Assembly (NCBI RefSeq): GCF_019656315.1
Contig: NZ_BPLU01000007.1
Span: 13,313 to 77,312 of the forward strand
DNA from: Flavobacterium sp. UMI-01
Lineage (GTDB): Bacteria > Bacteroidota > Bacteroidia > Flavobacteriales > Flavobacteriaceae
Length of the DNA: 64,000 bases
Reading direction: 5' to 3'
Part shown: positions 8,666-19,076 of the stretch, in pieces
How positions within the stretch are numbered: position 1 is the first letter of the stretch
Layout: each line of letters begins with the position of its first letter
Notes under the pieces: generated by a model
The model's input: only the letters and a program-made list of their open reading frames with translations
Databases searched by the model: none
Told to the model about the DNA's origin: nothing
Position numbers and translations under genes: made by a program

Positions 8666-9448
8666 TTGAATCAGATTTGCTACAAACACACAAACATCTC
8701 GTTTACCGATTCTGGAAAAGGAACGGCAGTAGTACTATTGCATGGGTTTTTGGAAAATCAAAAAATGTGGGATACTTTAAAACCAGAATTTTCTAAAAAG
8801 AACCGTGTCATTACCATCGATTTATTAGGACATGGTGAAACCGAATGTATGGGATACGTACATACCATGGAAGATCAAGCGGATATCGTTCATGCAGTAC
8901 TCACACAATTACGCATCCGAAAAGCGGTATTCGTAGGCCATTCTATGGGCGGATATGTGGCTTTGGCTTTTGCTGAATTGTATCCAGATAGTGTCAAAGG
9001 GTTAGTCTTACTCAATTCAACTTCAAGAGCAGATAGCGAAGAGCGAAAATTAAACAGAGACCGCGCCATCAAAGCCGTAAAACAATCGTACGCCAATTTT
9101 ATTTCGCTTTCTATAGCCAACTTGTTCAGTGAAGACAATAGAGAACGTCTAGCTACTCAAATTGAAACTGTTAAAAAAGAAGCATTAAAAACACCGCTAC
9201 AAGGTATCGTCGCAGCATTAGAAGGTATGAAAATAAGACTCGACCGAGAAGTTTTGCTTCACCTCACTCCTTATCCCAAAATGCTCATTTTAGGACAAAA
9301 AGACCCTGTATTACCTTATGAGGAAACCAAAGCTCAAATTGAAGAAACACAGGTTCAACTCGTTACCTTCCCTGACGGACACATGAGTACTATTGAAAAC
9401 CAAACAGAATTGACAGCAGTACTGCTTCGGTTTTTCAAAGGGCTATAA
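8666..9448 (+). CDS. Alpha/beta hydrolase
   Basis: About 260 residues with a complete catalytic triad: nucleophile elbow GHSMGG, Asp in LGQKDPVLP and His in FPDGHMS, plus the oxyanion strand VLLHGF. It is a cytoplasmic esterase/lipase-like enzyme (YbfF/MenH-like size) of unknown substrate. The start is uncertain: the frame opens with a TTG at 8642 that lies inside the promoter, there is no ATG before residue 34 of the chosen form, and the next TTG at 8666 places the start two residues before QICYKHTN, where related proteins begin. No operon partner. Confidence 0.8.
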   Translation: MNQICYKHTNISFTDSGKGTAVVLLHGFLENQKMWDTLKPEFSKKNRVITIDLLGHGETECMGYVHTMEDQADIVHAVLTQLRIRKAVFVGHSMGGYVALAFAELYPDSVKGLVLLNSTSRADSEERKLNRDRAIKAVKQSYANFISLSIANLFSEDNRERLATQIETVKKEALKTPLQGIVAALEGMKIRLDREVLLHLTPYPKMLILGQKDPVLPYEETKAQIEETQVQLVTFPDGHMSTIENQTELTAVLLRFFKGL

Positions 9449-9517
9449 ACTTCTATTACCTTCGTTTGAACTAAATTCCTTTATCAATAAAATTTGATTT
9501 AGCGCCAACCCTATAAC

Positions 9518-12280
9518 TTAGATTTTCTCTTCAAAAGGAATATGTTCATCTAGTATAATCCCTAACAACATTATGATTTGTTCTAAAAAATTATCCATTA
9601 TAGTTGCGTCTATTGTGTAGTTATCAATTTTTCCTTCTTTAAAATTAAACGGCAAAAAACCAGATTTTAAATTCTTAAAAGAAATGATTCCAGCTTCCAT
9701 TGGTTTATCCTCAACGTGTGGCTGGTACATATAGGCATACGCCAAAACTTGAATAATCTTATCGTATTTGATATCATCAATTAGCCCTTCCCATGATTTC
9801 AATGCAACCGAAGATTTCTCAACTTTACCCGTTTTATAATCGACAATTCGAATGATGCCATTACGCTCTTCGATTCGGTCCACATTTCCTTTTATCAACA
9901 CTGGAAATGGCAAAGATGAATGGGTAATCCAACGCTCAAAAGTAGTTTCGAGTGCCTTAATTTTAACCGCATCCCCGGCTTCAAGTTGTTCTAATTCGAC
10001 TTTCAAAAAATTGGTCACATTTCGTTTCGCTACTTCAAAAGCCAATAAATTTCGTCCTTTTTTAATTTCACCTTCTTTATACACAATCTTAAATTGTTTC
10101 AACACTTCAGCATCGACCAACTTAAACATCTGATCTATACAGGTCACTGACAAAAATTGATTCACATAAGGCTCATATAAAACTCTTAGCGTTTCGTGAA
10201 TAATAGTCCCTAGGGTATTCAACGCAATATTCTCTTCTACCTCTTCTACTTCCCGAATACGAACTACCTTTTGAAAATAAAATTGCATTGGGTTGCGTAT
10301 ATAGCTTGTCAATGCCGAGGGCGAAAAACCAGTAGAGGCAATTTCATGTAACCGTTCCATCACCAAAGGAGACTTTTCGACCTTCATAGGCGTATAAGCC
10401 GTTTCTGGAACTATGGCATTAAAAATTTCATGTGACAATTGGTGATTGGGTTGTTTTTCGACTTCGAGTTGGGTGATAAAACGGCTGCGTTCACCTGCAT
10501 CTAATCCATCACTTTCTGTATTATAAAGCAAATAAACATTTTTGGCGCGTTGTAATAAATGGTAAAAGTGATAAGTATAAATCGCATCTTTTTCCTTGAA
10601 AGTGGGCAAACCTAATTCTCGTTTCACATCATAAGGTATAAAAGAATTTTGTGATTTACCAGCTGGAAATTTCCCTTCGTTCATAGAGGTAACAATAACG
10701 GTATCAAAATCAAGCACACGACTTTCCAACACTCCCATAATTTGTAAACCATTCAAAGGCTCCCCTTCAAAAGAAACCTCAACCAAATCCACCACTTGCT
10801 TATAGATAGCATGAAGCGTATCAATTGCGTTAATTGCAGGATGAGCCACATAATAATTAATAAGTTTATTGATTACCTTGAAAATGGCATACACAAAAGA
10901 TTTTGTAATCTTATCTTCCTCATTATCATTGCTCAAATTGTTTTTGATGGTAATTAACAAAGTCGCAACCGATTCTAAAACAGTAACCGCTCCTTGTTCC
11001 CACTTTTGAAATAGAAGTAAAAACAAGTCCGAGGGAGCCATATTGAGGTCAAACATCTTCTGATGCGTGATAAAGGTGTAATTGTTCTCATTAATAATTT
11101 TGACCAAGGCTCCTGCGTCCGCATAAGGCTCAATCAAAGGATGCGTCAAAACATCCAACACATCTTTATAATAAAACACATAATTTTTGGCATTTCTGGA
11201 CAAGGCATTGGTATGCATTTTAAACAACTTGGCTATCAGAATTTGAGCTGGATTGTTCTTTCCAGAATACCCCATTGTAATATTTAAAGCCCCGACAGTT
11301 GATGGCAATGCATACAACAACGGAATCAACACATTTTCCTCTCCCAATACAACAGCCACTTTATCCAAAGGAGCTGTAGGATTTTCGATAATTATTTTTT
11401 CAATAATACTTCCTGTGATTTTAGCTTGACCAATGGTTTTAGGAGTTCCAATTACCTGAATGTTTTTGGCTCCCGAGAATTCATCAACCACCCATTCGAA
11501 AGGATGCTTTTTATACTGTTTCCACGAACTTTTAAAACGACGAAGGAATAAACCCGCATCATGAAATGGATCGTTCAAAAAAGTTTGATCAGCATCCCAT
11601 AAAATTTCGGCTTTATCGTTAGCTATTAAATGTTGGATAATTGTCTCTTCAGAAGCATTGAGTGCGTTGAATCCTGCAAAAAGATAAAAGCTATCCTTTT
11701 TAGCGTGTTCAAAAGCCTCTAAATTACGAACAGCTTCACGGTAAATCAAACCTTGGTACCCTACTTTTTTGGCAAGCAAATGTGTGTATAATGCTTCATA
11801 ATATTTAGGTAATAATTTCCAAAAATCGATGTAATTTTCCAGTAATTTGGTTTTATTTTCTACTTCGATTCCCCATTTTTTAATATCTTCAATGTCTTTC
11901 AAATAAGACAAAACATGTTGAGGGTCTAGCAAATAGCGGTCGATTTCATTAAAATCTTGTAGTAAGGTTTTGGCCCAATTGGCAAACAACTCAAAAGATT
12001 GTTGTTGTGATTTTTCGGTTATTGACAAATAAACTTCATAAAATTCAAACAACAATGCAATGGGATCAATAGCGCGAATGGACGCAATATCCTGAATAAA
12101 CTCCTCGATACTTATAATATGAGGAGCACAAATATTGTTCGTAATTTGTTTTTTGAGCACCTCTAACAAAAAAATTTTAGCTCTTTTGTTAGGCAAAACC
12201 ACAACAGTATTATTAAACTGATTCTTGCCTTTACTCCATAAATGAGCAGCAATTTTATCTAAAAAAGAAGTATTAGTCAT
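9518..12280 (-). CDS. AddB-like PD-(D/E)XK nuclease family protein
   Basis: 920 residues. The architecture matches the AddB subunit of the AddAB double-strand-break resection complex: a degenerate UvrD-like helicase region beginning VVVLPNKRAKIFL (no Walker A seen), and a C-terminal RecB-type nuclease with GTIIHETLR, GNVDRIEERNG and IRIVDYKTGK. Canonical AddB proteins hold a 4Fe-4S cluster with a Cys in the motif SYxxCP just before the nuclease; here the segment reads SYIRNPMQFYF, so that Cys is Asn and the cluster is probably absent. The AddA-like partner (14032-17301) is on the same strand, separated by ompA. A TATTTTTA box (about 12286-12293) lies right after the ompA terminator and may be its own promoter. 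Confidence 0.85.
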   Translation of the reverse strand: MTNTSFLDKIAAHLWSKGKNQFNNTVVVLPNKRAKIFLLEVLKKQITNNICAPHIISIEEFIQDIASIRAIDPIALLFEFYEVYLSITEKSQQQSFELFANWAKTLLQDFNEIDRYLLDPQHVLSYLKDIEDIKKWGIEVENKTKLLENYIDFWKLLPKYYEALYTHLLAKKVGYQGLIYREAVRNLEAFEHAKKDSFYLFAGFNALNASEETIIQHLIANDKAEILWDADQTFLNDPFHDAGLFLRRFKSSWKQYKKHPFEWVVDEFSGAKNIQVIGTPKTIGQAKITGSIIEKIIIENPTAPLDKVAVVLGEENVLIPLLYALPSTVGALNITMGYSGKNNPAQILIAKLFKMHTNALSRNAKNYVFYYKDVLDVLTHPLIEPYADAGALVKIINENNYTFITHQKMFDLNMAPSDLFLLLFQKWEQGAVTVLESVATLLITIKNNLSNDNEEDKITKSFVYAIFKVINKLINYYVAHPAINAIDTLHAIYKQVVDLVEVSFEGEPLNGLQIMGVLESRVLDFDTVIVTSMNEGKFPAGKSQNSFIPYDVKRELGLPTFKEKDAIYTYHFYHLLQRAKNVYLLYNTESDGLDAGERSRFITQLEVEKQPNHQLSHEIFNAIVPETAYTPMKVEKSPLVMERLHEIASTGFSPSALTSYIRNPMQFYFQKVVRIREVEEVEENIALNTLGTIIHETLRVLYEPYVNQFLSVTCIDQMFKLVDAEVLKQFKIVYKEGEIKKGRNLLAFEVAKRNVTNFLKVELEQLEAGDAVKIKALETTFERWITHSSLPFPVLIKGNVDRIEERNGIIRIVDYKTGKVEKSSVALKSWEGLIDDIKYDKIIQVLAYAYMYQPHVEDKPMEAGIISFKNLKSGFLPFNFKEGKIDNYTIDATIMDNFLEQIIMLLGIILDEHIPFEEKI

Positions 12281-12298
12281 GGTATAAAAATAAAAAAA

Positions 12299-12318
12299 CG
12301 CCCCGATAAATCGGGGCG
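12299..12318 (-). terminator. Terminator of the OmpA-family gene
   Basis: GC-rich hairpin CGCCCCGAT (12299-12307) / ATCGGGGCG (12310-12318), followed on the minus strand by a run of T (rc of 12291-12298). It is one of the strongest intrinsic terminators in the window and separates ompA from the AddB-like gene. Confidence 0.9.
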
Positions 12319-12343
12319 CTTTCCTTAAAATATTTTAGAGTAA

Positions 12344-13768
12344 TTAATTGCTCTTAATCAAAGAAACTTCAACTCTTCTGTTATTTGCTTTTCCTTTAGC
12401 TGTTTTATTAGTATCGATTGGTTTAGTTTCACCAAAACCAGTAGATTTTAATCTTTCAGCACTGATACCATTTTCAATCAAATAGTTTTTCACTGCAGCA
12501 GCTCTGTTTTCAGATAATGTTTGGTTTAATTCGTTACTACCGTCACTATCAGTGTGTCCTTCAATCATAAAGTTTGAGTTAGGATACTCTTTCAAGATGT
12601 TCGCAATAGATTGCAAAATTGAATACGATTGTGATTTGAATGAAGATTTTCCAGAATCAAACAAAATTGTTTTACCATACTCGTTCAATTGCTTGATTAC
12701 TTCAGTAGTTACTTCTGGACATCCTCTATTGCTTTTTGGACCAGCCACTTTAGGACAATCATCGTCTTTATCTAAAACTCCATCGTTATCAGAGTCTGGC
12801 CATGGGCATCCTCCATTTTCTTTAGGACCTTTTACTTTAGGACATTTATCATCTTTGTCAGCAACTCCGTCACCGTCAGCATCTGGACAACCTTTTAAAG
12901 CTTTAGAACCAGCTTCTTTTGGACAAGCATCTTCAGCATCTGTGATTCCGTCACCGTCAGCATCTGGACAACCATTAAGTGCAGCAATACCAGCAACTTC
13001 TGGACATGCATCATCTTTATCAGGAATTCCATCACCATCAGTATCAGGACATCCGTTAAATTGTTTCAAACCTTTAACATCTGGACAAGCATCATACTTA
13101 TCGTAGATTCCATCACCATCAGTATCTTTACCTCCAAATTTGAATGTAAGACCTACAGTGTGTAAGAAATGACCTGGCGCATCAGGAGTGTTAGAACCGT
13201 CAACACGGTCACCACCTAATAAATCTCCACCTTTATAAGTAGTTCCTAAAGCCAATCCTACTACATCAGAAAACCAAAAATTAATTCCAGCTCCTAAGTT
13301 CAAAGTTCCATAACTACTATCTCCTAAGAAAGTATAACCTCCTCCAAGACTTAAATTAGGATCGATTACTTTTGATTTAATCAAATTCATAAAGCTATAT
13401 TTCACAGCTCCATCAATTCCATAATACATCAAATCACCAGGATTAGAAGTCACATAGTTTCCTCCTGTATATTCAACAAATTTTTCAATTTTGTTTACAG
13501 ATCCCTGTACTCCAAAACTAAAATTATTCCCTACATAACGAGATACATTAATGTATGAGATAGAAGGAAGAATATTCCAATTTTCTTTTACATTGAATGG
13601 TTGAGAGAAATGGTTATCAATAAACCCTTTGCTTCCACCAGCACTAACTCTGGTATCCACTGCATTTACCCCAAAAGAGACTGCCCATGGGTTATTACCG
13701 TCTTGTGCTTGAGATGTCAATCCCGATACCATCAATACAGTAACTAAAAGTTTGTTAAGATGTTTCAT
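12344..13768 (-). CDS. OmpA-family outer membrane protein with thrombospondin type 3 repeats
   Basis: 474 residues. A signal peptide (about 1-21, ending SQA) precedes an N-terminal beta-barrel domain (about 22-220). Five acidic thrombospondin type 3 repeats follow ([45 protein letters not shown]), each ending in GCP and expected to bind calcium. The C-terminal OmpA peptidoglycan-binding domain starts near residue 355 with [10 protein letters not shown] and contains IEGHTDSDG and NRRVEV. This is the common major porin-like wall anchor of Flavobacteriia. It has its own promoter and terminator, so it is independent of the two nuclease genes around it. Confidence 0.95.
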   Translation of the reverse strand: MKHLNKLLVTVLMVSGLTSQAQDGNNPWAVSFGVNAVDTRVSAGGSKGFIDNHFSQPFNVKENWNILPSISYINVSRYVGNNFSFGVQGSVNKIEKFVEYTGGNYVTSNPGDLMYYGIDGAVKYSFMNLIKSKVIDPNLSLGGGYTFLGDSSYGTLNLGAGINFWFSDVVGLALGTTYKGGDLLGGDRVDGSNTPDAPGHFLHTVGLTFKFGGKDTDGDGIYDKYDACPDVKGLKQFNGCPDTDGDGIPDKDDACPEVAGIAALNGCPDADGDGITDAEDACPKEAGSKALKGCPDADGDGVADKDDKCPKVKGPKENGGCPWPDSDNDGVLDKDDDCPKVAGPKSNRGCPEVTTEVIKQLNEYGKTILFDSGKSSFKSQSYSILQSIANILKEYPNSNFMIEGHTDSDGSNELNQTLSENRAAAVKNYLIENGISAERLKSTGFGETKPIDTNKTAKGKANNRRVEVSLIKSN

Positions 13769-13805
13769 ACTTATTTATTTTAATTACAAATTAGTTAATT
13801 GCAAA

Positions 13806-13835
13806 CAAAAGTAACACGTAATTTTCTAACAACAA
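13806..13835 (-). promoter_or_regulatory. Promoter of the OmpA-family gene
   Basis: Minus-strand TTG (13833-13835), 19 bp spacer, TACTTTTG (13806-13813). The leader is about 35 nt. The rest of the 263-bp gap up to 14031 is AT-rich with no other signal I could support. Confidence 0.7.
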
Positions 13836-14031
13836 AATAGATTGTTAAAAAAAACCTATCAAAAAACATAAAAAGTACATATTTTATGTGATAATACTAC
13901 CCTAAACTCAAAAACACATGAAATTATTATGCTAAATCAACAATTTTATAAAAATTTAATAGGTCAAACATCCCTCTAAAAACGATTACTTTTTAAAACA
14001 ATAAGTACTCCGTATGCTCACCATTTCCAAT

Positions 14032-17000
14032 TTAAAAAGGGACTACTTTTATAGTTTCTCCAATATACACAAGTGCTTTTTGAACAACCGAGTACCCCAT
14101 TAATTCTATTGCTTCTTGGTATAGTTCCAGTTGTTTTTGGTATTTGGGTTGGTGTGCACCAGTTTTATAATCCAACAATAGCATTTGGTTTTGAGGCGTT
14201 ATTACCATTCGATCAGGCTTCACTGTTTTTCCTTCTTTTTGCAAAATAGTTTGTTCGTTCATCACCACATTCCCTTCTGAAAAAAAAGGAATTAATTCCT
14301 GATGATATACAATCTCTTGTAAGGTTTTGGAAACTAAATCCTTTTGTCCTAGGTGAATCAATCCTTCTTCAATGCCTTTTTCTAAGGCAAACTCCAAATC
14401 GTTATTCGTTTTTACAAAAGATAAAATTTCGTGAATTACATTTCCATACGCAATGGATTCTTGTTGATGTGTCCCCCACATCAAAGCTTCCCTTTGGGCA
14501 ATTTTAATATTTTTAAAATGCAAAGCTTCTTTCACAACCGGAATGGTTCTGGTAGTATCTTCATGCTTTTGAGTTGCCGAAATCTTAGTAGGATTCCCCC
14601 ATTGATAAACTAAATGAGCAACATCAAAATCAGCATACTTTTTACAATAATCTACAAAAAAAGCTGCCATATTATTTTCCTTAGCTTCTCCTTTACTGTT
14701 CAAATTCATGCTAGAAATAATATACAGTTGTTCTTCGGCACGTGTTAAAGCCACATATAAAACATTAATATTATCTAATAATTCTTCTTGTTTTTTTTGA
14801 TCATAAATCAATTTTGCTTCGGCACCAAAACCTTCAACCGCTTTATTGTTATCTACCAACACCTTTGGCAGCCCCAACTGCGCATCATTGGCATCTAGCC
14901 ATAATTTATCCTTAGGCTTTTTGGCGTAATCTTCCTCTGCAAATGGAAAAATTACCACGGGAAATTCTAATCCTTTGGACTTATGAATGGTCATAATCCG
15001 AACGGCATTATTTCCCTCTGGTGAAGGAATACTAAACTTTGCTGCATTTTTTTTCCAAAAAATTAAAAAATCCGCGATTCCAGCTTGATTGCGCACATCA
15101 CGCTCCAAAACAATATCCAGGAAATACTGCAAATACGCTGTCCCGAGTGCATCGCCTTCTAAAACAGACTCCTTTGAAGTATATATTAATTGAGAAACAA
15201 TGCGCTCCACTGCTTCATACAATGATTTTTTACGAATGTCTTGAAAGGAAAAGAAGATATCAAAAGAAGCCAACCATGCCTCAAAATCATTTTCATTCTT
15301 CAGTTCCATCCCTTTCAAAATAAAATCATGAGTAGGGATGCTTTTTTGATTGTGTTGTGCTAGAAAATATAAAAAATGGGCCTTCGCTTCAGCATCTGAA
15401 TTGTTATTAAGGTATTGCAACAAATGGATAACGAAACGAACTTCGGTGGCATTTTGAATCATTAAAGTTTCCGAAGAAAGCAACGGAATTTTGTTCTCCG
15501 TCAAATAGTTAGCCACTAACACTCCCTGCCCTCTTTTTCGAGTCAAAACAACAATATCTTTGTACTCAAATCCTTGCGCAATAGCTTTTTCTATAGTATC
15601 AAGTGTAGCTTGAACATACAATTCATCCTTACTAACTATTTCTTCATCATTATCTTGTTCTTCTGTTTCTGGTAAAAAGGATATAGAAACATAGCCACCT
15701 ATTTTATCATTTGTTTTTTGATGTGAATGGTTCTCGTATAAATCTTTATAATCCGCATGTTCAAATTGAGCGGCTAATAATTTGAAAAAAGCATTATTAA
15801 AATTGATAATTTCAGCAAAGCTTCGGTAATTTTTATCCAAATGCACCAGATTTTTGTCTGGATTATTAAACGGATTCCAATCCTTACTCAAATCAATAAA
15901 TTGTTCTGCTTTCCCCCCACGCCAGCGGTAAATAGATTGTTTAGGGTCACCCACAATCATCAAGGTTCCCTTGTTGCCATAATCATCCTGCCCAGAAAGG
16001 GCATTGTCTATCAGTGGGATTAAATTTTGCCATTGCATTTCAGAAGTGTCCTGAAACTCATCAATAAAAAAATGACGGTATCGTTCTCCCAAACGTTCAT
16101 ATATAAATGGTGCGGGTTGGTTTTGAATTTCGCGGTGGATGATGGCATTAAATTCAGCTATCGAAAGCACATTTTGCTCTGCTTGTATTTTAGCCAACTC
16201 ATTGCTCACGGTATTCAACAATGACAAAGGCGTTATGTTTTTTAAAAAAGCCGAATAAAAATCTCTCTTTCCAAAATTTTCATAAACAATAGACAACTGT
16301 GCTATCATTTCAGGAAGTACAGCTTCAATAATCGCTCTATCTTTAGCCGTTTTATTAATTGAAACATCATTGCTGTCATGAAACATTTTATTATTTGGAT
16401 TAAACTTCCCCTCTTTTATGCTTGTCAAATGATTTGGAAAAGTCCCTCTAGAAAATGATTTCACATCAATCCCTTTTTGTTCTATTAAATCCAATAACTG
16501 CTGAGCAAACTTTTGATTTTCTTGTTCTAATTCTTTACACAGCACTTTGAGTTTCTTTTTTATCTCGACAAATTCAGTAATGTTTTTATCATGAAAACTC
16601 ACAATTTCATTGCGATGATTTTCATTCAAAACCAATTTTCCCGTTTCTAAAATTTCGCGCGATATATCCCAAGACTTATCATCATCTGTTTTTTCCATTG
16701 TAAAATCAACCAGCAAGTTGGTCAACGTTTCATCCTCACCAGCTTGAGCTATCAAGGCATCCACAGCTTCAATTAATAAATTTTCAGTATCCAATGTGAC
16801 TTCAAAAGTCATTGGCAGATTCAAATCATGCGCAAAGGCACGAATGACCTTATGCGTAAATTTGTCTATGGTCGAAATATCAAAGGCGGCATAATTATGA
16901 ATAATATGTTTAATAATTTGTTGTGCCTTAGTTTTGATTTGGATAAGGGAAAGTTTTGTTTCCCACTCTGCTGTATCTTTGACTAAATCATGCATCAGTG

Positions 17001-17301
17001 ATAACGCTTTCGGCGAAGGTTCGTCTTTGGCAAACTCAGACAGACTCCCCACAATACGCGATTTCATTTCGTGCACTGCTTTGTTTGTAAACGTTATGGC
17101 AAGGATGTTTCGATACGCATCATTTTTGGGAGAAGTCAGAATGATTTTAAGGTACTCTTTGACCAAATTATAGGTTTTTCCAGACCCCGCTGAGGCGTCG
17201 TATATCGAAAAAGAATGCCTCTCAGCTCCACCCGCAGAGGAAGATGACAGATGGTTTTTATGTTGTAAATTGCTACTGTTTTCCATTATTATCTTGTGCA
17301 T
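14032..17301 (-). CDS. AddA-like UvrD-family helicase/nuclease
   Basis: 1089 residues, with the AddA/RecB layout. Motifs in order: Walker A ASAGSGKT (about residue 35), DEFQDTSE (Walker B), GDPKQSIYRWRGG, the TIHKSKGLEFPVVIFP helicase motif, YVALTRAEEQLY, and a C-terminal PD-(D/E)XK nuclease with YGNVIHEIL, KPDRMVI, LLDYKTG and QLELYQEAI. It would translocate on DNA and resect breaks for RecA together with the AddB-like protein at 9518. It starts at ATG 17301 or, five codons later, at 17286. It is divergent from rbfA with 170 bp between. Confidence 0.9.
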   Translation of the reverse strand: MHKIIMENSSNLQHKNHLSSSSAGGAERHSFSIYDASAGSGKTYNLVKEYLKIILTSPKNDAYRNILAITFTNKAVHEMKSRIVGSLSEFAKDEPSPKALSLMHDLVKDTAEWETKLSLIQIKTKAQQIIKHIIHNYAAFDISTIDKFTHKVIRAFAHDLNLPMTFEVTLDTENLLIEAVDALIAQAGEDETLTNLLVDFTMEKTDDDKSWDISREILETGKLVLNENHRNEIVSFHDKNITEFVEIKKKLKVLCKELEQENQKFAQQLLDLIEQKGIDVKSFSRGTFPNHLTSIKEGKFNPNNKMFHDSNDVSINKTAKDRAIIEAVLPEMIAQLSIVYENFGKRDFYSAFLKNITPLSLLNTVSNELAKIQAEQNVLSIAEFNAIIHREIQNQPAPFIYERLGERYRHFFIDEFQDTSEMQWQNLIPLIDNALSGQDDYGNKGTLMIVGDPKQSIYRWRGGKAEQFIDLSKDWNPFNNPDKNLVHLDKNYRSFAEIINFNNAFFKLLAAQFEHADYKDLYENHSHQKTNDKIGGYVSISFLPETEEQDNDEEIVSKDELYVQATLDTIEKAIAQGFEYKDIVVLTRKRGQGVLVANYLTENKIPLLSSETLMIQNATEVRFVIHLLQYLNNNSDAEAKAHFLYFLAQHNQKSIPTHDFILKGMELKNENDFEAWLASFDIFFSFQDIRKKSLYEAVERIVSQLIYTSKESVLEGDALGTAYLQYFLDIVLERDVRNQAGIADFLIFWKKNAAKFSIPSPEGNNAVRIMTIHKSKGLEFPVVIFPFAEEDYAKKPKDKLWLDANDAQLGLPKVLVDNNKAVEGFGAEAKLIYDQKKQEELLDNINVLYVALTRAEEQLYIISSMNLNSKGEAKENNMAAFFVDYCKKYADFDVAHLVYQWGNPTKISATQKHEDTTRTIPVVKEALHFKNIKIAQREALMWGTHQQESIAYGNVIHEILSFVKTNNDLEFALEKGIEEGLIHLGQKDLVSKTLQEIVYHQELIPFFSEGNVVMNEQTILQKEGKTVKPDRMVITPQNQMLLLDYKTGAHQPKYQKQLELYQEAIELMGYSVVQKALVYIGETIKVVPF

Positions 17302-17434
17302 GAAACACTTATTTGAAAAATATTTTCTGATTATGGCAAATCCTATTCATTTACTAAGAATCCGTTATTGATTACCCCATTGCATAGCTTAGACCTGACA
17401 GCAGAAAACTTCAAAAAAATGAGAAATTATAAAA

Positions 17435-17467
17435 TTGCGTATATAATGCTTAAAAGTAGTATTTTTG
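17435..17467 (+). promoter_or_regulatory. Promoter of rbfA, probably leaderless
   Basis: TTG (17435-17437), 22 bp spacer, TATTTTTG (17460-17467). The ATG of rbfA begins only four bases after the -7 box, which is about where transcription starts, so the mRNA is probably leaderless. Confidence 0.65.
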
Positions 17468-17471
17468 CAGT

Positions 17472-17864
17472 ATGGAAACAAACAGACAGAAAAAAATAGG
17501 TGGGGTAATCCAAAAAGACTTGGTGGATATCCTACAAGGCGAAATAAGAAAAAATGGAGTGACTAATCTTGTTATTTCAGTGTCTAAGGTTGCAGTAACT
17601 ACTGATTTGTCTGTAGCTACAGTCTATTTAAGTATTTTTCCTCAGGAAAAAGCACAAGAAACATTAGAAGGCATCAAATCAAATACTGCATTAATCAAAC
17701 ACGATTTAGCGCAACGCGTTCGCAAACAATTGCGCAGAGTACCTAATTTGGTTTTCTTTATTGATGACTCTTTAGACTACATCGAAAAGATTGACAACGC
17801 TTTGAAAAACAAAGAAAACCCTATTGAAAACAGGGATTTATTAGACAAAAGAAGACAGTTCTAA
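17472..17864 (+). CDS. rbfA: Ribosome-binding factor A
   Basis: 130 residues, full length. RbfA binds the 30S subunit during late 16S rRNA maturation. Family features seen: METNRQKKIGGVIQKDL at the N-terminus, a DLSVATVYLSIF strand, and the VRKQLRRVPNLVFFIDDSLDY KH-type signature near residues 80-100. The next gene (permease) begins 3 bp after the stop, so the two are co-transcribed. Confidence 0.95.
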   Translation: METNRQKKIGGVIQKDLVDILQGEIRKNGVTNLVISVSKVAVTTDLSVATVYLSIFPQEKAQETLEGIKSNTALIKHDLAQRVRKQLRRVPNLVFFIDDSLDYIEKIDNALKNKENPIENRDLLDKRRQF

Positions 17865-17867
17865 CCA

Positions 17868-19067
17868 TTGAATTTTCCGCTTTACATAGCCAAACGCTAC
17901 ATTCGTAGCAATAGTAAAAATAGCGCCATCAATATCATCAATCGCATTGCGAGTATGGGAATTATTGTGGGAGCTATGGCATTGTTTGTGGTTTTATCCG
18001 TTTTTAGCGGATTAAAAGTTTTTAGTCTATCGTTTACCAACAACATAGACCCTGATTTAAAAATAAGCAGTACCCTTGGCAAGTCCTTTACCATTAATCC
18101 CAGTCAAGAGGAACAACTGAAAAAAATAAAAGGCATTGCTTCCTACTCAAAAATTATAGAAGAGCGTGTCTTATTTGTTTATGGCGACAAACAAGAAGTA
18201 ACCTATCTAAAAGGGGTTGACACCCAATTTAGACAAGTAAATCCCATTGAACAAACATTATACAACGGACAATGGTTTGCTTACAATACCGCACAAGTAG
18301 TACTCGGGTATGGACTAGCCCAAAAACTTTCTATTGGACTAATGGATTACAATACCAATCTCGAAGTTTTTGTACCTAAACCTGGCAAAGGTGGCATAAG
18401 TACACCCGAAGGCGCCTTTAATAAAACAACTATTTTTCCAATTGGAGTCTATGCAATCAGTGAGGATTTGGATTCCAAATATGTTTTTGCTGATTTAGGT
18501 TTAGCTCAAGATTTATTAGAATACGACCGAAATCGCATTTCAAGTATTGAAATCAAAGAAAAAAACGATGCTGATGAAACCACCATTATCTCAGAATTGA
18601 ACCGAATTTTCAACAAAAAAATCACGGTCAAAAACCGAGCACAACTCAATGAATCCTTATACAAAATGTTGAATACCGAGAATATTGCGGTCTATTTAAT
18701 ATTTACTCTTGTCATTATCATTGCCCTTTTTAACTTAATTGGAGCATTGATTATGATGATTCTCGATAAAAAAGGAAACCTTAAAACGTTATTTAACCTA
18801 GGGGTTGAAATCAAAAGTTTACGTAAAATATTCTTATTACAAGGTACTTTACTGAGTTTCTATGGAGGATTGATTGGTTTGGCTTTAGGAATTGTTATTG
18901 TGCTCCTACAACAACATTTTGAATGGATTATGATTACCGCAACACTTGCCTATCCTGTGGTTTTTTCGCTAGAAAATGTGGCAATCGTTATGACTACCAT
19001 TTTAATTTTAGGATTTATCGCTTCATGGATTGCGAGCAGCAGGGTGAGTGAAAAACTTTTAGAATAA
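17868..19067 (+). CDS. FtsX-family ABC transporter permease (LolC/LolE-like)
   Basis: 399 residues with the classic FtsX/MacB permease layout: one N-terminal membrane helix (GIIVGAMALFVVLSVFSG, about 33-50), a large periplasmic domain, then three C-terminal helices (about 275-395). It resembles LolC/LolE, which release lipoproteins from the inner membrane with the ATPase LolD; no ATPase gene is next to it. The start is TTG, 3 bp after the rbfA stop, giving the usual N-terminus NFPLYIAKRY. Confidence 0.88.
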   Translation: MNFPLYIAKRYIRSNSKNSAINIINRIASMGIIVGAMALFVVLSVFSGLKVFSLSFTNNIDPDLKISSTLGKSFTINPSQEEQLKKIKGIASYSKIIEERVLFVYGDKQEVTYLKGVDTQFRQVNPIEQTLYNGQWFAYNTAQVVLGYGLAQKLSIGLMDYNTNLEVFVPKPGKGGISTPEGAFNKTTIFPIGVYAISEDLDSKYVFADLGLAQDLLEYDRNRISSIEIKEKNDADETTIISELNRIFNKKITVKNRAQLNESLYKMLNTENIAVYLIFTLVIIIALFNLIGALIMMILDKKGNLKTLFNLGVEIKSLRKIFLLQGTLLSFYGGLIGLALGIVIVLLQQHFEWIMITATLAYPVVFSLENVAIVMTTILILGFIASWIASSRVSEKLLE

Positions 19068-19076
19068 TTTTTCAAA

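Noticed and set aside
12552..13106. 184-codon open frame on the plus strand opposite the OmpA gene
   Set aside because: It mirrors the thrombospondin type 3 repeats of ompA; its low-complexity Ser/Pro/Gly translation is a codon-bias shadow.
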